This document shows positions 55,589 through 64,000 of a DNA stretch of 64,000 nucleotides, one piece after another. The notes under the pieces were generated by a model, which worked only from the letters and a program-made list of their open reading frames with translations, made no database searches and was not told the origin of the DNA. The stretch spans positions 86,088,087-86,152,086 of the forward strand of contig CM043966.1 of the NCBI GenBank assembly GCA_014529385.2, read 5' to 3'. The stretch comes from Adiantum capillus-veneris. Lineage: Eukaryota; Streptophyta; Polypodiopsida; Polypodiales; Pteridaceae. Position 1 is the first letter of the stretch. Each line of letters begins with the position of its first letter. The position numbers were made by a program, and so were the translations under genes.

Positions 55589-58180
55589 CGTCACCACGCT
55601 AGCCAAATTGCACTATCTCAATTTCACTCCAGTTTTTTTCTGTGCTTTCTTTGCATTTCCCTGCTCAAGCATCTCTTCTGTTGTGTTTTCATTTGGATTA
55701 TGGATTTTTTCTTTATTTTTTGTTAGAAAATAGCTATAATTAACCAAATAAATCCCAAATCAACCCAAAACATAGCAAATCAAATCTAGAAAATTTCAAT
55801 AATTATTACTCTACTCATTTCACATTCTTCTCTCCTCATATGTACAATCTCACTCTCAATTGTCATCCTTGGCCTATTTTTTGCTGTTTTTGACGACTTT
55901 TTTGTCCAATTTTGACTAAATCACTCAAAATAAAATAGGTCTAATCCTATATACAATATATGCACATCCCTAGGGGCTCATATATCATTGTTTGGTCCCC
56001 AAATCTTCTTAACTACAAAGGATTATTCTTCCAGTTTCCCAAAAATCTTGCAATAAAACACAAAATTGGTTGAAAATGAAAATAATTAGAAAACATTGCC
56101 CTCTAATATTTTCATATGGCATGGGTCCGCATTTGGAATGCCTCCCCCCTCCTAGTCAGAGTCCTCCCAGATGACAGGGTATTGTCAAGGGTATGTGCTG
56201 TTCATGGACAAAAAACATGTGCTAATGTAGGCTTTGTATTGTAGCCCTATTATGCATACATAGTCAATGCATGGAAAAATTAATGCGGTGCAAGAGAAGG
56301 GTATAAGCAATATTCTTATTGGCATTTCTTGTTGAGGTTTCCTGTTGTTACCAGGTCTTGTTGGCAAATTTTCTTTGCAATGAGAAGTTATAAAACTGCC
56401 GCTCTCTGTTTGATTGTCATTTGAGGCTTTATTAGACTCTCATGGTCATTTTTGTCATGTCAATATTTGTGTCATTGAATTTTTGTTGACATGCTTTGCA
56501 TTTCCAGACCTTTCTCATAGAAGTAGTGTTCTAGCTAGCCTTGTTTGTGATTGGAGTTGTTTTGGACCGGCATTGTTGTGGTAGGCTAGTGGCATCTTGA
56601 TGTGTGATTGTCAGTGTTTGAGTGGTATTCACCCTAGTTTGTGACCTGTTGTTTGATTGTCATTTGAGGCTTTATTAGACTCTCATGGTCAATTGTCATG
56701 TCAATATTTGTGTCATTGAATTTTTGTTGACATGCTTTGCATTTCCAGACCTTTCTCATAGAAGTAGTGTTCTAGCTAGCCTTGTTTGTGATTGAAGTTG
56801 TTTTGGGCCGCCATTGTTGTGGTAGGCTAGTGGCATCTTGATGCGTGATTGTCAGTGTTTGAGTGGTATTCACCCTAGTTTGTGACCTGTTGTTTGATTG
56901 TCATTTGAGGCTTTATTAGACTCTCATGGTCAGTTGTCATGTCAATATTTGTGTCATTGAATTTTTTTTGACATGCTTTGCATTTCCAGACCTTTCTCAT
57001 AGAAGTAGTGTTCTAGCTAGCCTTGTTTGTGATTGGAGTTGTTTTGGGCCGCCATTGTTGTGGTAGGCTAGTGGCATCTTGATGCGTGATTGTCAATGTT
57101 TGAGTGGTATTCACAGTAGCCTAGTTGTTTTGGGCCGCCATTGTTGTGGTAAACTAGTGGCATCTTGATGCGTGATTGTCAGTGTTTCAGTGGTATTCAC
57201 AGTAGCCTAGTTTGTGACGTGTTTAGGCACCCAAATCTACTTGGTAGAGCTAGTTTGATAAAGTGCTTTGGATTGCCATATCTATCGATTCTTATTGGTG
57301 TTACCACTATACATATTTATCGATTTAAGCTTTGTTGGCATAGTTTCTTTCGGCTGTTGTATCTTGGTTGTCTATGATTAAATCAAGCGGTCTTTTGGAA
57401 GCCACACTTGATATTTGCGCCCTTGATGAAATCATGCCCAAGATAAATCTCTAGCATGCACCCACACTTGATGTTTCCCTGCATGATTGCTAGCTTTTGA
57501 TAATACGTTTCTTGCCAATCAAACTATGGTTGTTGTTGTGTAGTGTGTTGCGGCTTTACATCTTCTTGTCTCCACATAGACACATACTCATCATAAGACA
57601 AAAGTGGTTCCAAAAAATTTTAATTCTTGAAGATTTCCTGATCAGTATCCAAATCAATGAATATTTGATTGGTCTTCATCCATGGTATTGCAAGAATATA
57701 TGGCATTGCAGATTTGTTAGGTGGCATGACATGAAGGTTATGAGTGAACACCTATCCTTGTACCATAATTGATAGCATGATAGAACATAGGGTGGTTACT
57801 TCATCTCCAGATGCGACCTTTAACCTGTGTTTCTCTGGTATTTAGATTACTAAGCCAAGCTTTTGATAGAGTTCAAAAATAATGACACTGAGCTTTGCTC
57901 CTATATCCAGTAAGGCATAGGTTTCCACTACTTCTGATCCTGCATAGACTCGTATGTAAGGACTGGACCAATCCTGGTCTGATTCAGCTATGTCAGTAGT
58001 ATCTTTTTGCATGAGATCCGTAATCATTTTGGAATCTTGTCGCTTTCAGTATCCGCTTCTATTGTCTGAATTGTAGGAAGAGGATGTTCCTCTTGCACCT
58101 TTTCCTCTGTTTCAATGACTGTGATCATGTTCACTGTTCTCAAAAATCTTTTGCGCTTTGCGATGCGCTTTTTGGCCTCC
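55589..58180 (-). mobile_element. second Gypsy-A copy, 3' end with part of the extra ORF
   Basis: The minus strand carries the extra-ORF charged region (AKKRIAKRKRFLRTVN, about 58,180-58,130), the protease-like core (YALLDIGAKLSVII, 58,027-57,842), a repeat-rich part, and the polypurine tract beside AATGCCTCCCCCC at 56,131-56,148 followed by LTR sequence. The 56,131-56,410 stretch aligns with 22,848-23,135. Upstream it is cut at 58,181 by another element's LTR. Confidence 0.75.
56407..57208 (-). repeat. tandem repeat, three full ~242-bp units plus a partial
   Basis: Units start TGTTTGATTGTC at 56407, 56650 and 56891 (periods 243 and 241). A shortened fourth unit runs about 57,121-57,208. Units are over 95% alike. 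One unit corresponds to the segment of the extra ORF present once in the first Gypsy-A copy (about 23.1-23.4 kb). Confidence 0.92.
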
Positions 58181-59233
58181 TGTTGGCAGATACACCACGA
58201 CGGATGTCAGCATAGCAAGAACTCACCTAACAAATATGTCAGCTAAGGATGGATCTTGACCCGCAGGCGCATGGAAGCAAGCAAAGGGTGTCAACCTCTA
58301 CTCGACCGACTAATGACTACTTCCTACAGAGATATCAAATCTTAATGCCATCTGTTCTACGAATGTGAGAGTCTCCTATGATGGTACCGCAAGCTAAAAG
58401 CCCATCAAACAATCTCGAAACTTCACAAAACTCAAGGGAAGTCCTACACATACTAGTAGGCCTCTATCCCTAAGGTCTTTGACCACAAACCCTAACCCAA
58501 TACCCTCCGTGTGAAATCATGTAGTATGTCTGGTCGGATTTTGCAGGTCACTCTTTCTAAAATCTGAAGTGCCTAATGTGTAGATCTACTCATTGTGAAC
58601 GCGTGGATATGTTGAAATGCGAAAATAGACAACGTTTACTCACCCGAAACTCCAAAAGTAGCTCGAGAGTGAATCTGCCAAAATGCAGAAGAATGCGTGC
58701 AATGCAAGCATCAACGCATAGCTCTCCTCGTGGGCAACACGCTCCTGCTCTCCGTTCATGATTCCGACCACCGTAGCTCCCGTAGCACACACACAAGCTC
58801 TCTCCCTCTCTCGTACACAAAATATGACACACAGAAGATAATATTACTAGAAGTCTTTTTTTTACAAGCTTTAGGTTTTAGCTTATATTGTAAGCCTTAG
58901 AAAACCTAATGTCCGGCCAAATGACTTGAAATGTCTCTAGGCTTCTATAGAACATAATTACAAGAAAGTGAGATGGCTTTTCTCATCATACAAACATCTA
59001 CGGCCAAATTACAAGTGCCGACTTAAAATATGAGGTTCTCGTAATCTTTACAAAAGTGGCCGTAACGGCTCAAAATATATTGATGGGATATTGGATGACG
59101 TCCATGAGCTTGTATCTTCACATTGTATCATTCGTCTTCATCTTCATCACTTCATCAACATTTTCATATGGCATCTTTAGAGAATCTTTGAGGAATCTTC
59201 ATAGAAACGTTGTTGACAAGGTGGTCGTCAACA
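58181..59233 (-). repeat. 3' LTR of a third element, 1,053 bp
   Basis: Minus-strand LTR from TGTTGACGACC (59,233) to TGCCAACA (58,181), directly preceded on that strand by a purine tract (complement of CTCTCCCCCTCC, 59234-59245). It is the same family as the solo LTR at 54,517, in the opposite orientation. The element's body continues to the right, and its 5' LTR is outside the window. Confidence 0.82.
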
Positions 59234-59245
59234 CTCTCCCCCTCC

Positions 59246-60731
59246 GAATTCTTGTCGTCGTCGACAAGACCCTATGTCGTCGCTGGCCTTGACGTGTCAT
59301 TCGTGTCTTTGTGCTGGTTGAAGTTTTTATTGTCGCAGCTTTTTCTGTGAATGCTTTGGATGTTTCCAAAGTCACCTTTGGCTTGTACTTGTAGTGTATC
59401 TGAAGCCTAGAACTCTCCCCCTCCAATTGGTTGTTGTATCTTCAATTTGTTTACTGGGGTTGTAGTCATTTGTTGTTGCAGCCGATCGTTGTCTTTGCAG
59501 CTCTCTTTGTTTTGTCTTGTGGTTATTATTTGGCATTTGTACTTGTAAGCTGACTTGAACCCTTGTTGAGCTTGTTTGGCCTCTCCCCTTGACTTGTCAG
59601 TAGATTTTCAATTAGTTGTGTGGGGATGTCATGGTTCTATGTTTCTGTGTTTTTATAAAATAAAAAACAAAAGTAAAAGGTGTCTTATTTTACAAAATGA
59701 AGGCCGTGGATACCTAGAAATAACTAAAGGGAAAACCCAGTGGGAAAAAAATGCCTTTAGTCACAATTAAATGCGAGTCTATATGTACTTATATTGCGAT
59801 GTAACAGATTTTTTACTGATTTTAAGTACTTATGGCCGTATGGCTACTATTATTTTCTTGATATACATTGGATAATTGTTAGTAGCTTGAAGTTAGAGTG
59901 ATTGTTGTTGAGAAAAGGCTTATAAAGCCTGTTGCCACTTGGTCATCGTCATTTGTTTGTGTAAGTGCATGGGTGGAACACAAAAGAGTGTCTAATGCAT
60001 ATGTCCAATGTTGAGACATCTATATGCTTGCACAGAGTTATGCATGTAAACAAGATGCGGTGTGAGAGAAGAGTATTGAAGGGTGCTTCATGGAGTTAGT
60101 GTAGCTACCAAAGCATATAGCATGAGTGCTTCAAAAGATTCACTACTCACAAGAAGGGTTGTTGCTGTCGAGGTTTTTTCCACTCTCCTCACTGTGTACA
60201 TGTGCATGAGTGTTTTTTGGACTACTCCGCCACGCCACCAATTAAAATAATAGACTTCGACTCTTATGCTCACCTATCTCGCATGAGAAAATCAATTTTA
60301 CAATATGCCGAAGTGTTCTAGCTTGAGCTATAGCCTAAATATTTATACTCATAGACCATAAAAAATATTAGGACATGAAGCTTGGGTCTGACGCTTTGCT
60401 CATTTAGTGGCTCAGCTGCCTGACTCTTGACTATGCCGCAAGTGTTTTTTGCACCTGGGCAACTTGACTTTGTTCAAAGAGCCTTTACCTTGTAGTAGGT
60501 TTTTTGTTGAGCTCTTTGTTTTCCTGTTTCTTGAGAAGATTGACTAGCTCCGCTCGTCGTGATACTTTTTGGCACTTCTTCTTGGCTATGTGTAGAGTCA
60601 GAGTTGACTTCAACCTTCTACTTGTCGTTATGTTGTAGTTTAGGCACCCATATGTATCTGCTCCTTGATGTAGGCTTTGGTTGGAAAATTACTAATTGGT
60701 TGACTGCTTCATTTTCTTCTGTGTGGCTTTC
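59246..60731 (-). other. 3' non-coding part of the third element
   Basis: Between the W-repeat ORF and the polypurine tract. A second CTCTCCCCCTCC tract occurs at about 59,413-59,424, so the tract is duplicated. No gene is recognised. Confidence 0.5.
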
Positions 60732-61337
60732 TTAAAGCTCCAATCTTGAAATGGAAGAATCTGGGCTTGGTGCCTTGGGTAACCAAATTTGTTTGTTACC
60801 CGTGTAGTATCCTTGCGCTTGAAGAATATTAGATGGCACAATCCATGACATCGATGAAAGTGTATCCAAGTATACAAGTTGTGTGCCGTCCAGGGGAATC
60901 ATTGGTGTGGAATTCCCTATGTGTTGAGAATTGGTCGATTGAGGATAGTGCTTTTTTCTCTTGCTAACCTTGTACTGTGGTTTCCTCTTTTGAAACTGAT
61001 GTGAGCTTTGTGTCCAGTTGGATTGTTGTGGTTGGAAGTCTCTGGTTGTTGCATAAGCTGGTACTTTGGGCTTGGGTATCCAAACTTTACTTTGACCTCT
61101 ATAATAGCCTTGCTCTTGTAAGCTGTATTGGGAAGCAATCCATCCCATGTGTTTTCCCTGTGTTCTCTGGCTAGGTTGATTGATCCAAACTGGATCCTTG
61201 ACTTTAATATGTGCCTTGGAGACCAACACCTCGTTGACATGTTTTGACTTCCTTTGGAGACTTTCGGGTGATGGAAACTTTGGTTGATAGACTTTTTGCT
61301 TTGGCTTCCATTGTTTTGTTGCTGTTTGGGCTTTCAA
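60732..61337 (-). CDS. W-x-P-K repeat ORF of the third element
   Basis: 201 codons, very basic, with recurring KQWKPK, DPVWINQP, SKVWIPKP and KQIWLPKA phrases and a repeated QGYYRG/QGYYTG. The first codon is TTG, so it is probably expressed from the upstream frame, which ends at 61,334 and overlaps it. It is homologous in layout to the end of the Gypsy-A extra ORF (23.0-23.9 kb). Nucleic-acid binding is a guess from the charge and aromatic pattern only. Confidence 0.55.
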   Translation of the reverse strand: MKAQTATKQWKPKQKVYQPKFPSPESLQRKSKHVNEVLVSKAHIKVKDPVWINQPSQRTQGKHMGWIASQYSLQEQGYYRGQSKVWIPKPKVPAYATTRDFQPQQSNWTQSSHQFQKRKPQYKVSKRKKHYPQSTNSQHIGNSTPMIPLDGTQLVYLDTLSSMSWIVPSNILQAQGYYTGNKQIWLPKAPSPDSSISRLEL

Positions 61338-62248
61338 TGTAGAGCTTTGTAGGTTTGAGGAAGGTTTGTCAAAGGTAAAGTCGTCTTGTAAGGTTGGTCT
61401 TCTGCATTGTCAACCTTGGCTTTACCTTTGTCTGATGTCGATAACTTCTGACTCACTGCATTCTTTACTTCCAAAGTGATGTTTGGACTTGTCCTGATTA
61501 CTGCAAGTGAGCTTATAGGTTGTTCTTCAAAGACTTTTACCCAGTTTATGGACAAAATCAAGTGAGTTTCCATTTGTCGCGAGTCGACCACCAAGAATTT
61601 TTCTTTGATGTTCTGAGAGTGTAGTTGGAGAGTAGCTTCTGCAATCCCCATACTTACAACATCTAGTCCAGGTGAGAGATTTACCTTTATCTGAATTTCA
61701 TAAAGCTTTGGCTTACCTAGAAGTAACCACATGCCATATGACATGACATTAGTCATGGCATTACTATCAATTTCTGCCATAAAATTCATCTTGACTCCGT
61801 CTTTTGAAATTAGCAAAAATTTTATCTTCTTTGGTACTAGATTTCTTGTGTCCTCTTGAGTGACTTGGGAGATCTTTGTCCTTAACTCCTTGTCATCTCC
61901 TTCTTTGTTGTTCACACTTGTGTATTCATGGTTGTGTTCTAGCTCCGGCTTTACCACCATGTCCTATGATATGTCTTTTGGAGAGACAAAATCAGCTTTT
62001 GGTTCTTGTAGATTCATAGACTCTTCCTGCTTGACTTCAATTGTTGACTTGTCACCACTAGTGTCTGAACTTCCTATCCCTTGCTGCACCTCTTCTTCGA
62101 TTGATTCCAAGTCTTCATGTTGCTCCTTTGTAGGCACTGGACCGAAAGCTTCTTCTTTGGATCTTAGCCCTTCTTCATGAAAATTTGCCTCGTTGACTTG
62201 TGGCTCCTTCTTTGTACTATGCATTCGAGTTGGACAGTTTGGAATCAA
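61334..62248 (-). CDS. acidic linker plus protease-like domain of the third element, one in-frame stop
   Basis: The minus-strand frame runs from the ATG at 62,248 through one TAG (61,961-61,963) to 61,334. The N-terminal third is acidic (EDLESIEEEVQQG). The C-terminal part resembles a retropepsin fold with FMAEIDSNAMTNVM (DSNA in place of DSGA/DTGA) and later HLILSINWVKVF. The catalytic loop is altered, so protease activity is doubtful. It corresponds to 24.3-23.97 kb in Gypsy-A. Confidence 0.55.
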
Positions 62249-62362
62249 GTGTGTTATCCCACACTGATTTCAAAAAGCACCTATTTCTATAGGACTGATA
62301 TTCAAGCTAGGTACCTCGTTTTATGCTATCCCCATAGCTGATAAACCTGGTTTGAACTTTTC

Positions 62363-63943
62363 TTATGTAGTTTTATGTGCTTGTGTAGTGTTTTGTGGTG
62401 TTTGACTTTGTGTGGTGTCTTGCAGTGATTTGCTTTGTGACGTGCCATCTTGTGGTGGGGATGTGTGCTCATGCATGTGCTTTGATTGATTGTGTGTGAG
62501 TGATGGCACCGTTTTCATGTTAGATTGTGCTCGAACCTCTTGTGAATGGTCATTGACATGTGAAATAGGGTTAGATGCACTTACCTCATGACTCGCAGCT
62601 GCTCCAATCGTTTGGTTTATCTCCTCTACCTTTGGTTCTGGCGGCAACATGTAAGAGACTTCATTGACTAAGAATTTTGGAGAGATAAAGTTTGGGTAAT
62701 AGAATTTGTCCGTTGTCGTGCAATGATTTGGTCGACGCTCAACCCATAAGCGCTTTGGTGCAAGACTTCCATCATATGGTATGATCCAACTTTGTAGAAA
62801 ATAATATGAGTAAATCGGATCCTTCCATCTAGTTTCACTATACCAATATAGAGGTATTTTCCCTTTGTCCCTAAGTTTGGCCTCATCTTCTTCATCAAGA
62901 AGAATCTCATCGCTCAACGATATTTCCAGGTCTTGTGGAAAAATGATTTGGTAAAAATATTTTCTGGGTACAAGAGCTAGACTCATGACTAGGCGATAAA
63001 CATTACCTCCGAGAGACTTGTAGGTTATGCCTAGTGTTGATCCATATTCAATGGCATCAAAGTATGTATCATTTTCTTCAGAAATGTCTTGATTTGTTAT
63101 CGCTCTGTACCAACGACCGACTGTATCTTTGTATAAACCATTAATTTCTTTCTTCCCGTGGTTTTTCTGGACCAATTGAATTTCCCTTGGATAATAAACA
63201 ACTTCTGAGAGGTCATCTGGGGACAACCACACTATCTCCATTTCAATATTTTTCTTTAGTTTCATGTAGGTTGATCCCGAACAGTCTTGAACCAAACTAG
63301 GATGTGGATGTGGTGTCTCTCTGTATGTCTCTATTTGCGCTACCTGAATTGTCGGGGTTTCATTTGTGTCAAGCTTGGTCTTGCGATAGACATTCTCTTC
63401 AGCGTCCACATAGCATGGTAATTTCTTGTGGAAACCCACTAACGTCAGTCGTATACCTTCTACTTGGACTTCCATAGATGAGCTAGATGCACCTCTTTGA
63501 ATTTGTTGCATCTTATCTATTCCACCTTTGTCTTCCATTGACTCATTTCCTATGGTTTTGTCTACTACCACACTCATCATAAGTATCGGAAATACTTGGT
63601 CACCAAATTCATCACAAAACTTAGTTGGCGAAGCCTCGTTTGCGCATACATCCAAAATTGCCAAAATTTGACCCCACTCCAAAGGTTCCAATAGTTCTTC
63701 AGGAAAAGGTTCTGGCATATAGTACGGATCCTTGACCGCCCTCTCAATTATAGCCTCTTCCCGGGTCAAACTTCCACACTCTGAAGCTCCACACATCCAT
63801 ATAGCCTGAGGTTTGATTTTCAATGTAAGACCACCTGAACTCTTGTGTGTTGCTGAGTCAAAATCATTTACAGGAGTTCTCATGACATCCCTATAGCTAT
63901 GGTCCTTGGCATTGATTCTGGTAGTACTTTCCATGTGTCTCAA
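62363..63943 (-). CDS. 526-aa intact ORF: Gypsy-A-like linker joined to a long unknown region
   Basis: Residues 1-130 match the Gypsy-A linker at 28.6-28.0 kb (INAKDHSYRDVMRTPV, PQAIWMCG, SPTKFCDEFG). Where Gypsy-A continues into RT, this ORF instead runs through about 290 unknown residues (VEGIRLTLVGFHKKLPCYVD; GLYKDTVGRWYRAIT; DPIYSYYFLQSWIIPYDGSL) and ends in a Ser/Thr/Gln/His-rich tail. No RT, RNase H or integrase motif is present here or anywhere to 59.2 kb. The frame is uninterrupted, unlike its neighbours. I do not recognise the central region. It could be a captured host sequence or an element-specific protein. Confidence 0.65.
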   Translation of the reverse strand: MRHMESTTRINAKDHSYRDVMRTPVNDFDSATHKSSGGLTLKIKPQAIWMCGASECGSLTREEAIIERAVKDPYYMPEPFPEELLEPLEWGQILAILDVCANEASPTKFCDEFGDQVFPILMMSVVVDKTIGNESMEDKGGIDKMQQIQRGASSSSMEVQVEGIRLTLVGFHKKLPCYVDAEENVYRKTKLDTNETPTIQVAQIETYRETPHPHPSLVQDCSGSTYMKLKKNIEMEIVWLSPDDLSEVVYYPREIQLVQKNHGKKEINGLYKDTVGRWYRAITNQDISEENDTYFDAIEYGSTLGITYKSLGGNVYRLVMSLALVPRKYFYQIIFPQDLEISLSDEILLDEEDEAKLRDKGKIPLYWYSETRWKDPIYSYYFLQSWIIPYDGSLAPKRLWVERRPNHCTTTDKFYYPNFISPKFLVNEVSYMLPPEPKVEEINQTIGAAASHEVSASNPISHVNDHSQEVRAQSNMKTVPSLTHNQSKHMHEHTSPPQDGTSQSKSLQDTTQSQTPQNTTQAHKTT

Positions 63944-64000
63944 GTAGATATAATCATAACCCTAGTCTTGAATCATCTTCAACTAACGCATGAAGGGTCA
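63944..64000 (-). other. continuation of the third element beyond the window
   Basis: Closely matches 28,608-28,675 of Gypsy-A (ending ACGCATGAAGGGTC), so the element's protease probably lies just outside. Confidence 0.7.

Overview
This is a repeat-dense stretch of nuclear DNA from a land plant. I find no intact ordinary host gene. The evidence for a plant is GT-AG introns in the transposase genes, a CACTA element of the plant En/Spm type, Ty1/copia elements primed by initiator-Met tRNA, plant-style Ty3/gypsy elements and many (CT)n/(GA)n/(CA)n tracts. The DUF7869-type protein at the left edge is most familiar from bryophytes, lycophytes and ferns, so a seed-free plant with a large genome is a reasonable but unproven guess.

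Layout. 1-1083: end of a broken DUF7869 gene. 1.5-6.9 kb: tandem repeats and unclassified DNA. 6.9-8.8 kb: 5' end of a gypsy element (LTR, duplicated primer site, gag). 9.1-9.8 kb: minisatellite. 11,176-18,809: a complete 7.6-kb CACTA transposon with 12-bp terminal inverted repeats and an AAC target duplication. It carries long subterminal palindromes, a tnp2-type transposase gene with one break, a second (Transposase_24/TnpA-like) gene and a captured fragment of a heavy-metal-associated (HMA) domain gene. 18.8-20.1 kb: decayed gypsy 3' end. About 21.5-35.6 kb, minus strand: an old gypsy element ('Gypsy-A') with gag, protease, RT-RNase H, integrase and a further post-integrase ORF. It is split by a copia element (29,336-34,276, target duplication AGAAG). 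35.6-39.5 kb: odd repeats, including an array of about 17 GCTATA-type motifs.

39,534-46,432 is the most striking structure. It is a young gypsy composite ('Gypsy-B') bounded by an ATAA target duplication, with four 169-bp LTR copies (one inverted), a fifth partial inverted LTR, an inverted leader/gag segment bounded by a second 4-bp duplication (GGCC), a repeated pol end and a captured fragment of a GMP synthase gene. 46.4-52.7 kb: older LTR material and a decayed copia RT-RNase H. 52.7-53.4 kb: repeated CTCTATC/GATAGAG hairpins. 54,517-55,583: solo LTR with a GGTTC target duplication. 55.6-58.2 kb: a second Gypsy-A 3' end with a triplicated 243-bp unit. 58,181-64,000, minus strand: the 3' half of a third, related element. 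Its protease-proximal region runs straight into a long unknown ORF (526 aa), and a second protease-like domain and W-x-P-K repeats follow where RT and integrase would be expected.

The window is best read as nested insertions: old Gypsy-A copies, then copia, CACTA and LTR-family insertions, and last the nearly undecayed Gypsy-B. Two captured host-gene fragments (HMA and GMP synthase) and a repeatedly found post-integrase ORF are the points most worth following up.
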